A stretch of 37,770 nt of DNA, taken from Planotetraspora thailandica. GTDB taxonomy: Bacteria; Actinomycetota; Actinomycetes; Streptosporangiales; Streptosporangiaceae. Under the pieces are notes generated by a model that worked only from the letters and a program-made list of their open reading frames with translations, searched no databases and was not told where the DNA came from. Below, piece after piece: positions 1 through 8,027 of this stretch. The DNA is taken from positions 1 to 37,770 of the forward strand of contig NZ_BOOR01000087.1 in the NCBI RefSeq assembly GCF_016863335.1, written 5' to 3'. How positions within the stretch are numbered: position 1 is the first letter of the stretch; each line of letters begins with the position of its first letter. A program made the position numbers and the translations under genes.

Positions 1-2319
1 GTCGTGCCCCTCGGGCAGCGTGCCGTCGTCGGAGATGAGCGGGTCGGCCTGCAGGCCGGGCTGGGCGGGCAGGTCGATCGACGTCGGGATGTCGGCCTCG
101 ATGCGGTCCAGGACGAACGTGCCCGGCTTCTGCTGGGTGACGCTCGTGTTGATGCCCTGGAAGCTGTTGATCGTGATCGGGAACGCGGTGTTGGCCGGCA
201 GTGTCCACGTCACGTTCTGCCAGTCGCTGCTCGCGGCAAGGCCGGTGCCGTAGATGCCGGTGCTCTTGCCGTTCGCGTCGTAGTAGAGCAGGTACGTCAG
301 ACCGTTCGGCACGCTGATGCTCGACTTGATCCGCATCCGCAGCCGCAACGGCTGGCCGGGCACCGGGACGCGCTGGGCCGCCGACGCCGGCGCGATGCCC
401 ACGTTGCGCATCCCGTTGAAGTCGATGCGCAGGCCGTCGGGGTCGGCCGAGAACGTGGTGGCCGCGGTGCTGTTGTTGCGCCAGCGGGTGAGCACGTTGT
501 CGTCGAAGTCGTAGACCGTCTTGGTCTGTACGCCGATCGTGATCGGGAGTTTCACAGACTTGCCGGCGACGGAGACCGTGAGGATCGTGCCCGCGGCGGT
601 GAGCGGGGTGATCTTCAGCTTGCCGTCGACCGGCTGGATGTCCACGACGCTGTGGTCGTAGTCCAGCGAAAGGTCCTGCGGGTCGATCGGTGCCGTGTAG
701 CCCTGGCCGTCGCGGCCGGTCACGGAGACGGTGACCGCGTTGGCGGGCGTCGCGTCGGCGATCGACAGGCGCTGGGACGACAGCTCGACGCTGTCGACCG
801 GGTCGAGGACGGTGACATTCTCACGCGCCTTCTCGTGACCGACCTTCGCGTCGACCGTGATCGGGCCGTGCGGGTCAGGCTTGGCCGCGAGCACGCCGTC
901 CTTGACGGACGCCCCGTGAGCGGACCACCGCACGGACTTCGGCTCGACCGTCACCGGCGTCTGGTGGTCGTCGACGCCCTGCGCGAGGAGCGCACGGTGC
1001 AGCCCCGGGAAAACCTTCACGCCGCCGTCGGCCGACGCCGCGCCCGGCGCGGGCTTGACGAGGAGCCGGTGCAGCTTGCCGTCGCCCTTGGAGACGAAGA
1101 CGCCCACACCGTTCGTGTTGCTGCGCTCACCGCCGTCGGACGGGGTGTTGCGAATGGTCACGTGGTCCTCGCCGAGCGCGCGGGCGACCATCTCGCTCGA
1201 GCCGCCGCTGTCGAGGATGACCGCGGTCTGCACGCCCATCGCGACCATGTCACGGGCTACCTTGTTGATCGTGACGCCGCCCTTGCCGGTGCCGCCCGGG
1301 CCGTTCCACTGGGCGAGCACGAGTGTGTGCCCGCCGTCCTTGAAGCCGAACGAGGTGCGCGGGGAGATCGCGGTGTCGTCCAGGCCGGCGCGGGGCTGGC
1401 CGTTGGAGATGATGACGCCCTCGCCGGTGCCGCCGTGGCCGAGCGCGAACTTCATGGTCTTGGCGACCGGGTCGGCAAGCTCCCAACTCAGCGTCACCGG
1501 GTCGCCCGGCTGCAGCGCGCGGATCGCGGTCGCCGCGGCGTCACGTCCGACCAGGTAGAACCCGTCATCCGGGATCGTCCCCGAGCCCGCGGGCCCGTTC
1601 GGCGTGACCGAAACGACCTTGCCGTTCTGGACGAGGACCTCGGCGAGGTTGCTGTCCACGCCGATGAACGGGCGGTTGCGGCTGTAGGTGCCCCACGCGG
1701 ACGTGAACGCGACCATGCCGTCCGCGGGTACCGGGTGGGGTTCGGGGTCCGCCGCGTTGACCGACAGGACCTTGTGGTCCGTGCCCGCGAAGTTCGCGGA
1801 CGCGTTGACCATGAGGTTCACGAGCTGGGCGATGCCGTCCTTGCTGACGCCGACGTGCGGCTGCGCCTGGGCGGCTTCCGGGCCGCCGAGGTTGGAGGTC
1901 TTGAGCAGTTGCCCGTTCTGGATCTCGGCACCGTGCGCCGCGGTGGAGTTGCCCAGGTCGTAGAAGTCGCCGTTGACGCCCGCGACGGCGCCGGCCTTGT
2001 CGGCGGCCACGCTGAGCGGCCCGCCGGACGCGACCGGTCCGGCGGTCAGCAGGTCCGTGCCGACCGCGCTGTTGGACAGGTCCACGGTCAGGAATCGTGC
2101 GTTGTACCAGCCGTTCTGGTCGAGCGCCTGCACATGCTGCAGGTTGATCCCCGGACCGATCTTCTCGGTTGTGTTGATCAAGGGAAGTCCGCCGGTGACC
2201 GGCGCGGGCTGACCCGCGTCCGCGTACGCGGCGGCCGGGAAGACGGCCAGCGCGGTCGCCGCGGCGAGCGCCACCAGCAGTGGCCTCCCAGCCTGATGGT
2301 TCAAGACCTTAGATCTCAT
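1..2319 (-). CDS. Secreted phosphodiester glycosidase (NAGPA-like) family protein, C-terminus cut by window edge
   Basis: The minus strand stays open for 773 codons from an ATG at 2319 to the left edge, so the C-terminus is missing. A GAGG ribosome site lies about 8 bases before the ATG. Residues 1-33 form a Sec signal peptide: basic start, alanine-rich core, AYA-D cleavage site. Residues about 60-420 read like the phosphodiester glycosidase (NAGPA, exopolysaccharide-biosynthesis) domain, with AGVNGDFYD near the front and the family signature LDSGGSSEMV followed by a GxGVFV strand near the end. The rest resembles beta-sandwich modules (a bacterial-Ig-like stretch, then a carbohydrate-binding-like stretch with FDDN...DFNGMRN). 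The family removes sugar-phosphodiester caps or acts on cell-surface glycans; the substrate here is unknown. In many actinobacteria such proteins continue into a metallophosphatase domain, which cannot be checked here. Confidence 0.82.
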   Translation of the reverse strand, partial: MRSKVLNHQAGRPLLVALAAATALAVFPAAAYADAGQPAPVTGGLPLINTTEKIGPGINLQHVQALDQNGWYNARFLTVDLSNSAVGTDLLTAGPVASGGPLSVAADKAGAVAGVNGDFYDLGNSTAAHGAEIQNGQLLKTSNLGGPEAAQAQPHVGVSKDGIAQLVNLMVNASANFAGTDHKVLSVNAADPEPHPVPADGMVAFTSAWGTYSRNRPFIGVDSNLAEVLVQNGKVVSVTPNGPAGSGTIPDDGFYLVGRDAAATAIRALQPGDPVTLSWELADPVAKTMKFALGHGGTGEGVIISNGQPRAGLDDTAISPRTSFGFKDGGHTLVLAQWNGPGGTGKGGVTINKVARDMVAMGVQTAVILDSGGSSEMVARALGEDHVTIRNTPSDGGERSNTNGVGVFVSKGDGKLHRLLVKPAPGAASADGGVKVFPGLHRALLAQGVDDHQTPVTVEPKSVRWSAHGASVKDGVLAAKPDPHGPITVDAKVGHEKARENVTVLDPVDSVELSSQRLSIADATPANAVTVSVTGRDGQGYTAPIDPQDLSLDYDHSVVDIQPVDGKLKITPLTAAGTILTVSVAGKSVKLPITIGVQTKTVYDFDDNVLTRWRNNSTAATTFSADPDGLRIDFNGMRNVGIAPASAAQRVPVPGQPLRLRMRIKSSISVPNGLTYLLYYDANGKSTGIYGTGLAASSDWQNVTWTLPANTAFPITINSFQGINTSVTQQKPGTFVLDRIEADIPTSIDLPAQPGLQADPLISDDGTLPEGHD

Positions 2320-2341
2320 AGAAACCTCGGCTCAAGAGATG

Positions 2342-2365
2342 AGCGGAGGCGATGACACCTCCGCT
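2342..2365. promoter_or_regulatory. Perfect inverted repeat AGCGGAGG-N8-CCTCCGCT in the leader of the secreted glycosidase
   Basis: Two perfect 8-base arms with an 8-base spacer lie 23-46 bases upstream of the ATG at 2319. It may be an operator or a 5'-UTR hairpin; the sequence alone does not decide. Confidence 0.4.
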
Positions 2366-2376
2366 ACACCCAATTG

Positions 2377-2398
2377 GATCAAGGGCGCATACTTGATC
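2377..2398. promoter_or_regulatory. Perfect inverted repeat GATCAAG-N8-CTTGATC
   Basis: Seven-base perfect arms with an 8-base spacer lie just upstream of the 2342-2365 repeat, in the divergent spacer between the secreted glycosidase and the HAD gene. The geometry (15-base centre-to-centre spacing) fits a dimeric repressor operator. The regulator is unknown. Confidence 0.4.
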
Positions 2399-2588
2399 AA
2401 AACGGTCAACTCGTACCCGCGGGTGACGCCACTTCGATCAGGTGGTGAACCCGGACGGAATAGGCGGCCGCACCCACGGCGGTATGCGGCCATGGGTACG
2501 CGACCGCGATAGGGCCTCACCCTGCACAGCGCCGCCTCCTGGGCGACTGGCCCGCGTCCTACGGCCGCCGGGCGCGTAGCGTGTTTTC

Positions 2589-3308
2589 ATGCGGATCCGC
2601 GCCGTGCTCTGGGACATCGACGACACCCTGTTCGACTACACCGGTGCCGATCGAGCCGGCATGCGAAACCATCTGGCGGCCGAAGGGCTGGCCGATCTGT
2701 TTCCTTCCGTCGACGACGCCCTTCGCCACTGGCAGGCCCAGACGGACCTGCACTGGGCACGGTTCGCCGCGCGGGACACCGATTTCCTGGGGCAGCGCCG
2801 GGCGCGGGTCCGGGGCTTCCTCGACACGGACATGGACGACTCCGAGGCGGATTCCTGGTTCGGGCGCTACATGGTCCACTTCGAAGCCTGCTGGGCGCTC
2901 TTTCCCGACAGCCTCGCGGCGCTGGACGGGCTCGCCGCCGACTACCGGCAGGCCGTTCTGTCGAACTCCAGCCTGAGCTACCAGGATCGCAAGCTGCGCA
3001 TCCTCGGGGTGCGGGACCATTTCGAGGCCGTGCTGTGCGCGGCCGAGCTCGGCGTGTCCAAACCCGAGGCCGCCGCCTTCCACGCGGCGTGTGACGCGCT
3101 GAATCTGGACCCGGGCGAAGTCCTGTACGTCGGCAATGAGCCCGACATCGACGCCGGCGGCGCGGTGGCCGCGGGGCTCGCCGGAGTCTGGCTGGACCGG
3201 GGCGGCGTCGGCGGGCGTCCCGAGCTGGTGCGGATCACCGATCTCGGCCAGCTGTCCGGGCTGCTGCGTCGCGATATTCGTTTTGGAGCGTCGTCCGGCA
3301 TCGGGTGA
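2589..3308 (+). CDS. HAD-superfamily hydrolase (subfamily IA type)
   Basis: This 239-residue protein has the haloacid-dehalogenase fold motifs in order. Motif I is DIDDTLFDY (residues 9-17), where the first Asp would be the nucleophile and the second the acid/base. A helical cap follows. Motif II is the Ser in LSNSS (about 128-132). The motif III lysine is in GVSKPEAAAF (about 155-164), and the acidic loop is VGNEPDIDAGGAVAAG. The motif IV loop reads GNEPDID rather than the usual GDxxxxD, so the first metal-ligand Asp is Asn; an Asp remains four residues later. Phosphatase activity is likely, but the substrate cannot be named. The start at 2589 has no clear ribosome site. The gene is monocistronic and ends before a 12-bp hairpin. 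Confidence 0.85.
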   Translation: MRIRAVLWDIDDTLFDYTGADRAGMRNHLAAEGLADLFPSVDDALRHWQAQTDLHWARFAARDTDFLGQRRARVRGFLDTDMDDSEADSWFGRYMVHFEACWALFPDSLAALDGLAADYRQAVLSNSSLSYQDRKLRILGVRDHFEAVLCAAELGVSKPEAAAFHAACDALNLDPGEVLYVGNEPDIDAGGAVAAGLAGVWLDRGGVGGRPELVRITDLGQLSGLLRRDIRFGASSGIG

Positions 3309-3365
3309 TGTCGCCGACTGATCGAAGCCCCGCGAGCCCGTCGAAAGCAACTGCCGCTGCCTTCG

Positions 3366-3397
3366 GGTGAACGGCAGTTCAGGCCCTGCCGTTCACC
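3366..3397 (+). terminator. Strong hairpin downstream of the HAD gene
   Basis: GGTGAACGGCAG and CTGCCGTTCACC form a perfect 12-bp stem with an 8-base loop, followed by GTTTCTCC. It sits 58 bases after the HAD stop and about 65 bases before the potassium operon, so it probably separates the two units. Confidence 0.65.
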
Positions 3398-3463
3398 GTT
3401 TCTCCACTGGGACGGGTCGGGCCTTCACCTCGGCTCCACCGGCTGCGTGACGACACTGCTTCC

Positions 3464-3547
3464 GTGGCTGACGTGCTTGTAATGCTCGGAATCATCGGCT
3501 TCACGCTCGCGATGCTGGGCCTCATCTGGGGGCTTGATCGCATATGA
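3464..3547 (+). CDS. Tiny hydrophobic ORF overlapping kdpF (27 aa, putative)
   Basis: A GTG at 3464 (or an in-frame ATG at 3482, giving 21 residues) opens a short frame reading MADVLVMLGIIGF..., then one predicted membrane helix ending GLIWGLDRI. Its TGA (3545-3547) overlaps the kdpF ATG (3544) as ATGA, the same coupling seen along the rest of the operon. No convincing ribosome site is visible. It may be a second small membrane subunit like KdpF, or a leader ORF that couples translation into kdpF. The support is hydrophobicity and the exact overlap only. Confidence 0.4.
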   Translation: MADVLVMLGIIGFTLAMLGLIWGLDRI

Positions 3548-3630
3548 GCGTAAGCATCCTCTTACTCGCAGTTTCTATCGCGGTGTTCATCTACCTTGGC
3601 ACCGCGCTCTTCAAGGCGGAGTGGTTCTAG
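3544..3630 (+). CDS. kdpF: KdpF, small subunit of the K+-transporting ATPase
   Basis: This 28-residue single-helix protein (MSVSILLLAVSIAV..., ending LFKAEWF) has the length, hydrophobicity and F/P-E-x-F-like tail of KdpF, which stabilises the KdpFABC complex in the membrane. Its TAG shares its final G with the GTG start of kdpA (3630). The AAGGCGGAG inside its last codons is the ribosome site for kdpA, so the two are translationally coupled. Confidence 0.85.
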   Translation: MSVSILLLAVSIAVFIYLGTALFKAEWF

Positions 3631-5321
3631 TGGCCTTCGTGTGGACGATCGTCGCACTGGTCGTGGTTCTGGCGTTGTGCTGGCGGTTCCTCGGCGCCTA
3701 CATGGTCGCGGTGTACGAGGGCCGGGTCAGGTGGCTGGCCAAGGTCGAGCGACCGATCTACCGAGTGATCGGGGCAGACCCGAAGGCCGAACAGACCTGG
3801 AAGCGATACGCCTCATCGGTGATCGTCTTCTCGGCGATCGCACTGTTGATCAGTTACGGCGTCTTCCGGCTGCAGGAGCATCTGCCGTTCAACCCGCAGC
3901 ACATGCCCGGCGTCGAGTCGCATACGGCCTGGAACACCGCTGTGTCGTTCGTGACCAACACGAACTGGCAGTCGTACGCCGGCGAGACGACCATGTCGTA
4001 CCTGTCGCAGATGGGTGCCCTGGCGGTGCAGAACTTCCTGTCCGCCGCGGTGGGCATGGCGGTCGCGGTCGCGTTGATTCGCGGTTTCGCCCGCAAGGGA
4101 TCGAAGACGATCGGGAACTTCTGGGTCGACCTGGTGCGCGGCACCATCTACGTGCTGCTGCCGATCGCGTTCGTCGCCGCGATCGTGTTCATCTGGCAGG
4201 GCGCGCTGCAGACGATGTCCGGGCCCGCCGAGGTCCACAACGCGCTCAACGGCGCGAGCCAGACGCTGCCCCGCGGACCCATCGCCTCCCAAGAGGTGAT
4301 CAAGCAGCTGGGCACCAACGGCGGCGGGTTCTTCAACGCCAACGGCGCCGGACCGTTCGAGAACCCGACCGGGTTGACGAACTTCCTGTCCATCGTGCTG
4401 ATCCTGTGCATCCCGGTGGCGCTCACCTACACCTTCGGCAAGATGGTGTTCAACCTCCGCCAGGGCCTGGCGATCCTGGCGGTCATGACGGTCCTGTTCG
4501 GCGGATGGCTCGCGATGGCCGGCGTCGCCGAGCAGCAGGGCAACCCCGCGCTCGCAGCGGCCGGAGTGACATCGCAGCCCAGCGGCAACATGGAGGGCAA
4601 GGAGACCCGGTTCGGCACGCTGTCGTCGTCGCTCTACGACGTGACCTCGACGCAGACGTCCACCGGCAGCGTCGACTCGGCGGCCGACTCCTACACGCCG
4701 ATCGGCGGAATGGCGTTGCTCACCGGAATGATGCTGGGCGAGGTCAGTCCCGGCGGTGTCGGCACGGGCCTGTACTCGATGTTGTTGTTCGCCGTGATCA
4801 CGGTCTTCATCGGCGGGTTGATGGTCGGGCGGACGCCGGAGTACCTCGGCAAGAAGATCCAGGCCAGGGAGGTGAAACTCGCCGCCCTCGGAGTGCTGGT
4901 CATGCCGATCACCGTGCTGGTGCTCACCGCGATCGCCGTGTCGGTGCACGCCGGGAAGATCGGCCCGCTCAACGCCGGACCGCACGGGTTCTCCGAGATC
5001 CTCTACGCCTACACCTCGCAGACGAACAACAACGGATCCGGGTTCGGCGGACTGAGCGCGAACACCCCCTTCTACAACATCACCGGCACGATCGGCCTGC
5101 TGCTCGGCCGGTTCGCGATCATCGTCCCGGTCCTCGCGCTGGCGGGAAGCCTCGCGGAGAAGAACGTCGTCCCCACGTCGCAGGGAACCTTCCGCACCGA
5201 CAAGCCGATGTTCGTCGGCCTGCTCACCGGCGTGGTCCTCATCATCGGCGCCCTGACCTTCTTCCCCGCGGTCGCCCTGGGCCCGATCGTGGAGCAGCTC
5301 AGTCACGGGATGTTCTTCTGA
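3630..5321 (+). CDS. kdpA: KdpA, potassium-binding channel subunit
   Basis: The GTG at 3630 gives 563 residues, the usual KdpA length; the frame extends further upstream but that part overlaps kdpF and lacks family sequence. KdpA is the SKT-superfamily pore of the KdpFABC pump and selects K+ at the outer face. The four pore-loop signatures are visible: TNTNWQSYAGE followed by LSQMGALAVQNF; LGTNGGGFFNANGAGPFENP; LGEVSPGGVGTGLYSML; and TSQTNNNGSGFGGLSANTPFYN. About ten membrane helices separate them. Its TGA (5319-5321) overlaps an ATG that opens a 29-codon ORF running exactly to the kdpB start. Confidence 0.97.
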   Translation: MAFVWTIVALVVVLALCWRFLGAYMVAVYEGRVRWLAKVERPIYRVIGADPKAEQTWKRYASSVIVFSAIALLISYGVFRLQEHLPFNPQHMPGVESHTAWNTAVSFVTNTNWQSYAGETTMSYLSQMGALAVQNFLSAAVGMAVAVALIRGFARKGSKTIGNFWVDLVRGTIYVLLPIAFVAAIVFIWQGALQTMSGPAEVHNALNGASQTLPRGPIASQEVIKQLGTNGGGFFNANGAGPFENPTGLTNFLSIVLILCIPVALTYTFGKMVFNLRQGLAILAVMTVLFGGWLAMAGVAEQQGNPALAAAGVTSQPSGNMEGKETRFGTLSSSLYDVTSTQTSTGSVDSAADSYTPIGGMALLTGMMLGEVSPGGVGTGLYSMLLFAVITVFIGGLMVGRTPEYLGKKIQAREVKLAALGVLVMPITVLVLTAIAVSVHAGKIGPLNAGPHGFSEILYAYTSQTNNNGSGFGGLSANTPFYNITGTIGLLLGRFAIIVPVLALAGSLAEKNVVPTSQGTFRTDKPMFVGLLTGVVLIIGALTFFPAVALGPIVEQLSHGMFF

Positions 5322-5410
5322 TGCCCCCTCTGGTGCCCCCGCTCATGCCGGGGGAGCAGGCCCCCTTGCCGCCTGGTGCGTTCATGCCTGTTCGTGAAAG
5401 GAAATCCTGA
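5321..5410 (+). CDS. Tiny proline-rich ORF filling the kdpA-kdpB gap (29 aa, doubtful)
   Basis: An ATG overlapping the kdpA stop (TGATG at 5319-5323) opens [20 protein letters not shown]... and ends at a TGA that overlaps the kdpB ATG in the same way (TGATG at 5408-5412). The whole 88-base gap is therefore one open frame coupled at both ends. The peptide is proline-rich and has no recognised family. Its start lacks a ribosome site, so it may only carry ribosomes from kdpA into kdpB, or it may be chance. The kdpB ribosome site GAAAGGA lies in its last codons. Confidence 0.25.
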   Translation: MPPLVPPLMPGEQAPLPPGAFMPVRERKS

Positions 5411-7497
5411 TGCCGGACCTCAAGGTCCTCGACGCGGGTCACTCTGGCGCCCCCGGCCAGCCGGGCGTTCCGGGCGAGCGCGGCTTGGTGAGCCGGCGCA
5501 GCCTGTTCGACGGACGGATCATGCGCGTGGCCGCCGTGGACGCGCTGCGCAAACTCGATCCCCGCATCCAGATCAAGAACCCGGTCATGTTCGTGGTGCT
5601 CATCGGCACCGTGATCACGCTGCTGGAGGCGATCGCCCACCCGAGCGTCTTCTCCTGGTCGGTGATGATCTGGCTGCTGCTCACGGTGCTCTTCGCCAAC
5701 TTCGCCGAGGCGATGGCCGAAGGGCGCGGCAAGGCGCAGGCGGATACCCTGCGCAGGACACGCACCCAGACCGACGCGCGGCGACTCCGGCGGGATGGCG
5801 CCGAGGAGCGGGTGCCCGCCGCCGAACTGTCGACCGGTGACCTGGTGGTCTGCGAAGCAGGCGATGTCATCCCCTCCGACGGGGAGATCACCGAGGGAGC
5901 CGCCTCGGTCGACGAGTCCGCCATCACCGGTGAGTCCGCCCCGGTGATCCGGGAATCCGGCGGTGACCGGTCCGCGGTGACCGGCGGCACCCGGGTGCTC
6001 TCCGACCGGATCGTGGTACGGATCACCGCCGAGCCGGGGCAGACGTTCCTGGACCGCATGATCAGCCTGGTCGAGGGAGCGAAGAGGCAGAAGACACCCA
6101 ATGAGATCGCGTTGACGATCCTGCTCTCCGCGCTGACCCTCATCTTCATCCCGGTCGTGGTCGTCCTGCAGCCCTTCGGCGAGTTCGCCGGCGGCCAGGT
6201 GTCGGTGATCGTCCTCATCGCGCTGATCGTCTGTCTGATCCCGACCACCATCGGAGCGTTGTTGTCCGCGATCGGTATCGCCGGCATGGACCGGCTGGTG
6301 CAGCACAACGTGCTGGCCATGAGCGGCCGCGCGGTCGAGGCCGCCGGTGACGTGCAGACGCTGCTGCTGGACAAGACGGGCACCATCACCATGGGCAACC
6401 GGATGGCCTCGGAGTTCTACCCGGTCGGCGGGTTCAGCGAGGGGGATCTCGCCGAGGCCGCCCAACTGGCCTCTCTCGCCGACGAGACGCCTGAGGGGCG
6501 CTCGATCGTCGTGCTCGCGAAGCAGCACTTCGGGCTGCGCGAGCGTGACCTGGCGCCGGATCACGTGTTCGTGCCGTTCAGCGCCACCACCCGCATGTCC
6601 GGCCTGGACACGGACGGCCGGCGAATCCGCAAGGGGGCGGCCGACGCCATCAAGCGGTGGGTGACCGAGCAAGGCGGCACGCTGCCCGCCGAACTCGACC
6701 CGATCGTCGAACGGATCGCCCGTGCGGGCGCCACCCCCCTCGTGGTGGCCGACGAGGCGCGCGTCCTGGGAGTGATCGAGCTCAAGGACGTCGTCAAGCA
6801 GGGCATCGCGGAACGCTTCGCCGAACTGCGCGGGGTCGGCATCCGTACGATCATGGTCACCGGTGACAATCCGCTGACCGCCGCCGCGATCGCGCAGGAG
6901 GCCGGGGTCGACGACTACCTCGCCGAAGCGACACCGGACGCGAAGATGCGGCTCATCAAGGCTGAGCAGGAGGGCGGCAAGCTGGTCGCGATGACCGGCG
7001 ACGGCACCAACGACGCGCCCGCGCTCGCGCAGGCCGACGTCGGCGTGGCCATGAACACCGGGACCACGGCCGCCAAAGAGGCCGGGAACATGGTCGACCT
7101 CGACTCCAACCCGACAAAGCTCATCGAGATCGTCGAGATCGGCAAGCAGCTGCTCATGACCCGGGGCGCGCTGACCACGTTCTCAATCGCCAACGACGTG
7201 GCCAAGTATTTCGCGATCATCCCCGCGCTGTTCGTCAGCACCTATCCGCAGCTGGACGGTCTGAACATCATGGGGTTGCACAGTCCGCAGAGCGCGGTGC
7301 TCTCCGCGGTGATCTTCAACGCACTGGTGATCATCGCGCTGATCCCGCTCGCGCTGCGCGGTGTCCGGTTCCGCCCCTCGGGAGCGACGGCGATCCTGCG
7401 CCGCAACGTGCTCATCTACGGCCTCGGCGGGCTGATCGTCCCGTTCATAGGCATGAAGCTGATCGACCTGATCCTCACCGCGCTCGGAGCGTACTGA
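5410..7497 (+). CDS. kdpB: KdpB, P-type ATPase catalytic subunit
   Basis: This 695-residue protein is a type IA P-type ATPase that hydrolyses ATP to drive K+ uptake by KdpFABC. Visible in order are the actuator motif [14 protein letters not shown], the phosphorylation motif [19 protein letters not shown] with phospho-acceptor Asp321, nucleotide-binding KGAADAI, and the hinge [25 protein letters not shown]. Three membrane helix groups surround them, and [19 protein letters not shown] is the KdpB-specific M4 region. The start at 5410 follows GAAAGGAAATCCTG. Its TGA overlaps the ATG of kdpC (TGATG, 7495-7499). Confidence 0.98.
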   Translation: MPDLKVLDAGHSGAPGQPGVPGERGLVSRRSLFDGRIMRVAAVDALRKLDPRIQIKNPVMFVVLIGTVITLLEAIAHPSVFSWSVMIWLLLTVLFANFAEAMAEGRGKAQADTLRRTRTQTDARRLRRDGAEERVPAAELSTGDLVVCEAGDVIPSDGEITEGAASVDESAITGESAPVIRESGGDRSAVTGGTRVLSDRIVVRITAEPGQTFLDRMISLVEGAKRQKTPNEIALTILLSALTLIFIPVVVVLQPFGEFAGGQVSVIVLIALIVCLIPTTIGALLSAIGIAGMDRLVQHNVLAMSGRAVEAAGDVQTLLLDKTGTITMGNRMASEFYPVGGFSEGDLAEAAQLASLADETPEGRSIVVLAKQHFGLRERDLAPDHVFVPFSATTRMSGLDTDGRRIRKGAADAIKRWVTEQGGTLPAELDPIVERIARAGATPLVVADEARVLGVIELKDVVKQGIAERFAELRGVGIRTIMVTGDNPLTAAAIAQEAGVDDYLAEATPDAKMRLIKAEQEGGKLVAMTGDGTNDAPALAQADVGVAMNTGTTAAKEAGNMVDLDSNPTKLIEIVEIGKQLLMTRGALTTFSIANDVAKYFAIIPALFVSTYPQLDGLNIMGLHSPQSAVLSAVIFNALVIIALIPLALRGVRFRPSGATAILRRNVLIYGLGGLIVPFIGMKLIDLILTALGAY

Positions 7498-8027
7498 TGT
7501 TGCTGGACCTGCGACGGGCGGTCACCGTCTCGATCATCTTCTTCATCATGCTCGGCCTGGCCTATCCGCTGGCCGAGACCGGCATCGGACAGGCGCTGTT
7601 CAACCATCAGGCCAACGGCTCGCTCACCCCGCTCGGCTCGACGCGCATCGGGCAGAACTGGACCGGACCGCAGTGGTTCCAGGGCCGCCCCGACGGAGAC
7701 GACCCGAACGCCACCGGCGGGTCCAACCTCGGGCCCCGGTCGAAGGACCTGCTGGACAAGTACAAGGAGCGGATCGACGGTCTGGAGAAGCAGGGCCTCA
7801 CCCCGCACCAGGACCTGGTGTCCGCGTCGGGCAGCGGCGTCGACCCCGACATCAGTCCCGCCGCCGCGTACGCGCAGGTCCCCGTGGTGGCGAAGGCCCG
7901 CGGCCTGTCGGACGACCAACTGCGCGCGCTGGTGGAACGCCACGTGGAAGGGCCGCAGTGGGGATTCCTCGGCGCTCCGCACGTCAACGTGCTGGAGCTG
8001 AACAAGGAGCTCGCGACGTTGAGATGA
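7497..8027 (+). CDS. kdpC: KdpC subunit
   Basis: This 176-residue protein has one N-terminal membrane helix (about residues 10-30) and a periplasm-side domain with the family segments IGQNWTGPQWFQGRP, NATGGSNLGPRSKDL and SASGSGVDPDISPAAA, ending in VNVLELNKEL. KdpC is essential for KdpFABC activity and has been proposed to modulate K+ affinity or nucleotide binding. The start shares bases with the kdpB stop, and its own TGA overlaps the next ATG (ATGA, 8024-8027). Confidence 0.97.
   Translation: MLLDLRRAVTVSIIFFIMLGLAYPLAETGIGQALFNHQANGSLTPLGSTRIGQNWTGPQWFQGRPDGDDPNATGGSNLGPRSKDLLDKYKERIDGLEKQGLTPHQDLVSASGSGVDPDISPAAAYAQVPVVAKARGLSDDQLRALVERHVEGPQWGFLGAPHVNVLELNKELATLR

Noticed and set aside
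4-2355. 783-codon plus-strand open frame opposite the secreted glycosidase
   Set aside because: It is rich in Arg, Asp, Val and Gly with no family motif, and is the codon-aligned antisense shadow of the minus-strand gene, which has a signal peptide and the NAGPA signature.
3309-3463. c-di-AMP (ydaO-type) riboswitch ahead of the kdp operon
   Set aside because: The leader is too short and shows only a simple terminator-like hairpin, without the conserved riboswitch core.
3596-5410. 604-codon frame overlapping kdpA
   Set aside because: Arg-rich shadow of kdpA; only its last 30 codons, between kdpA and kdpB, were kept as a doubtful micro-ORF.
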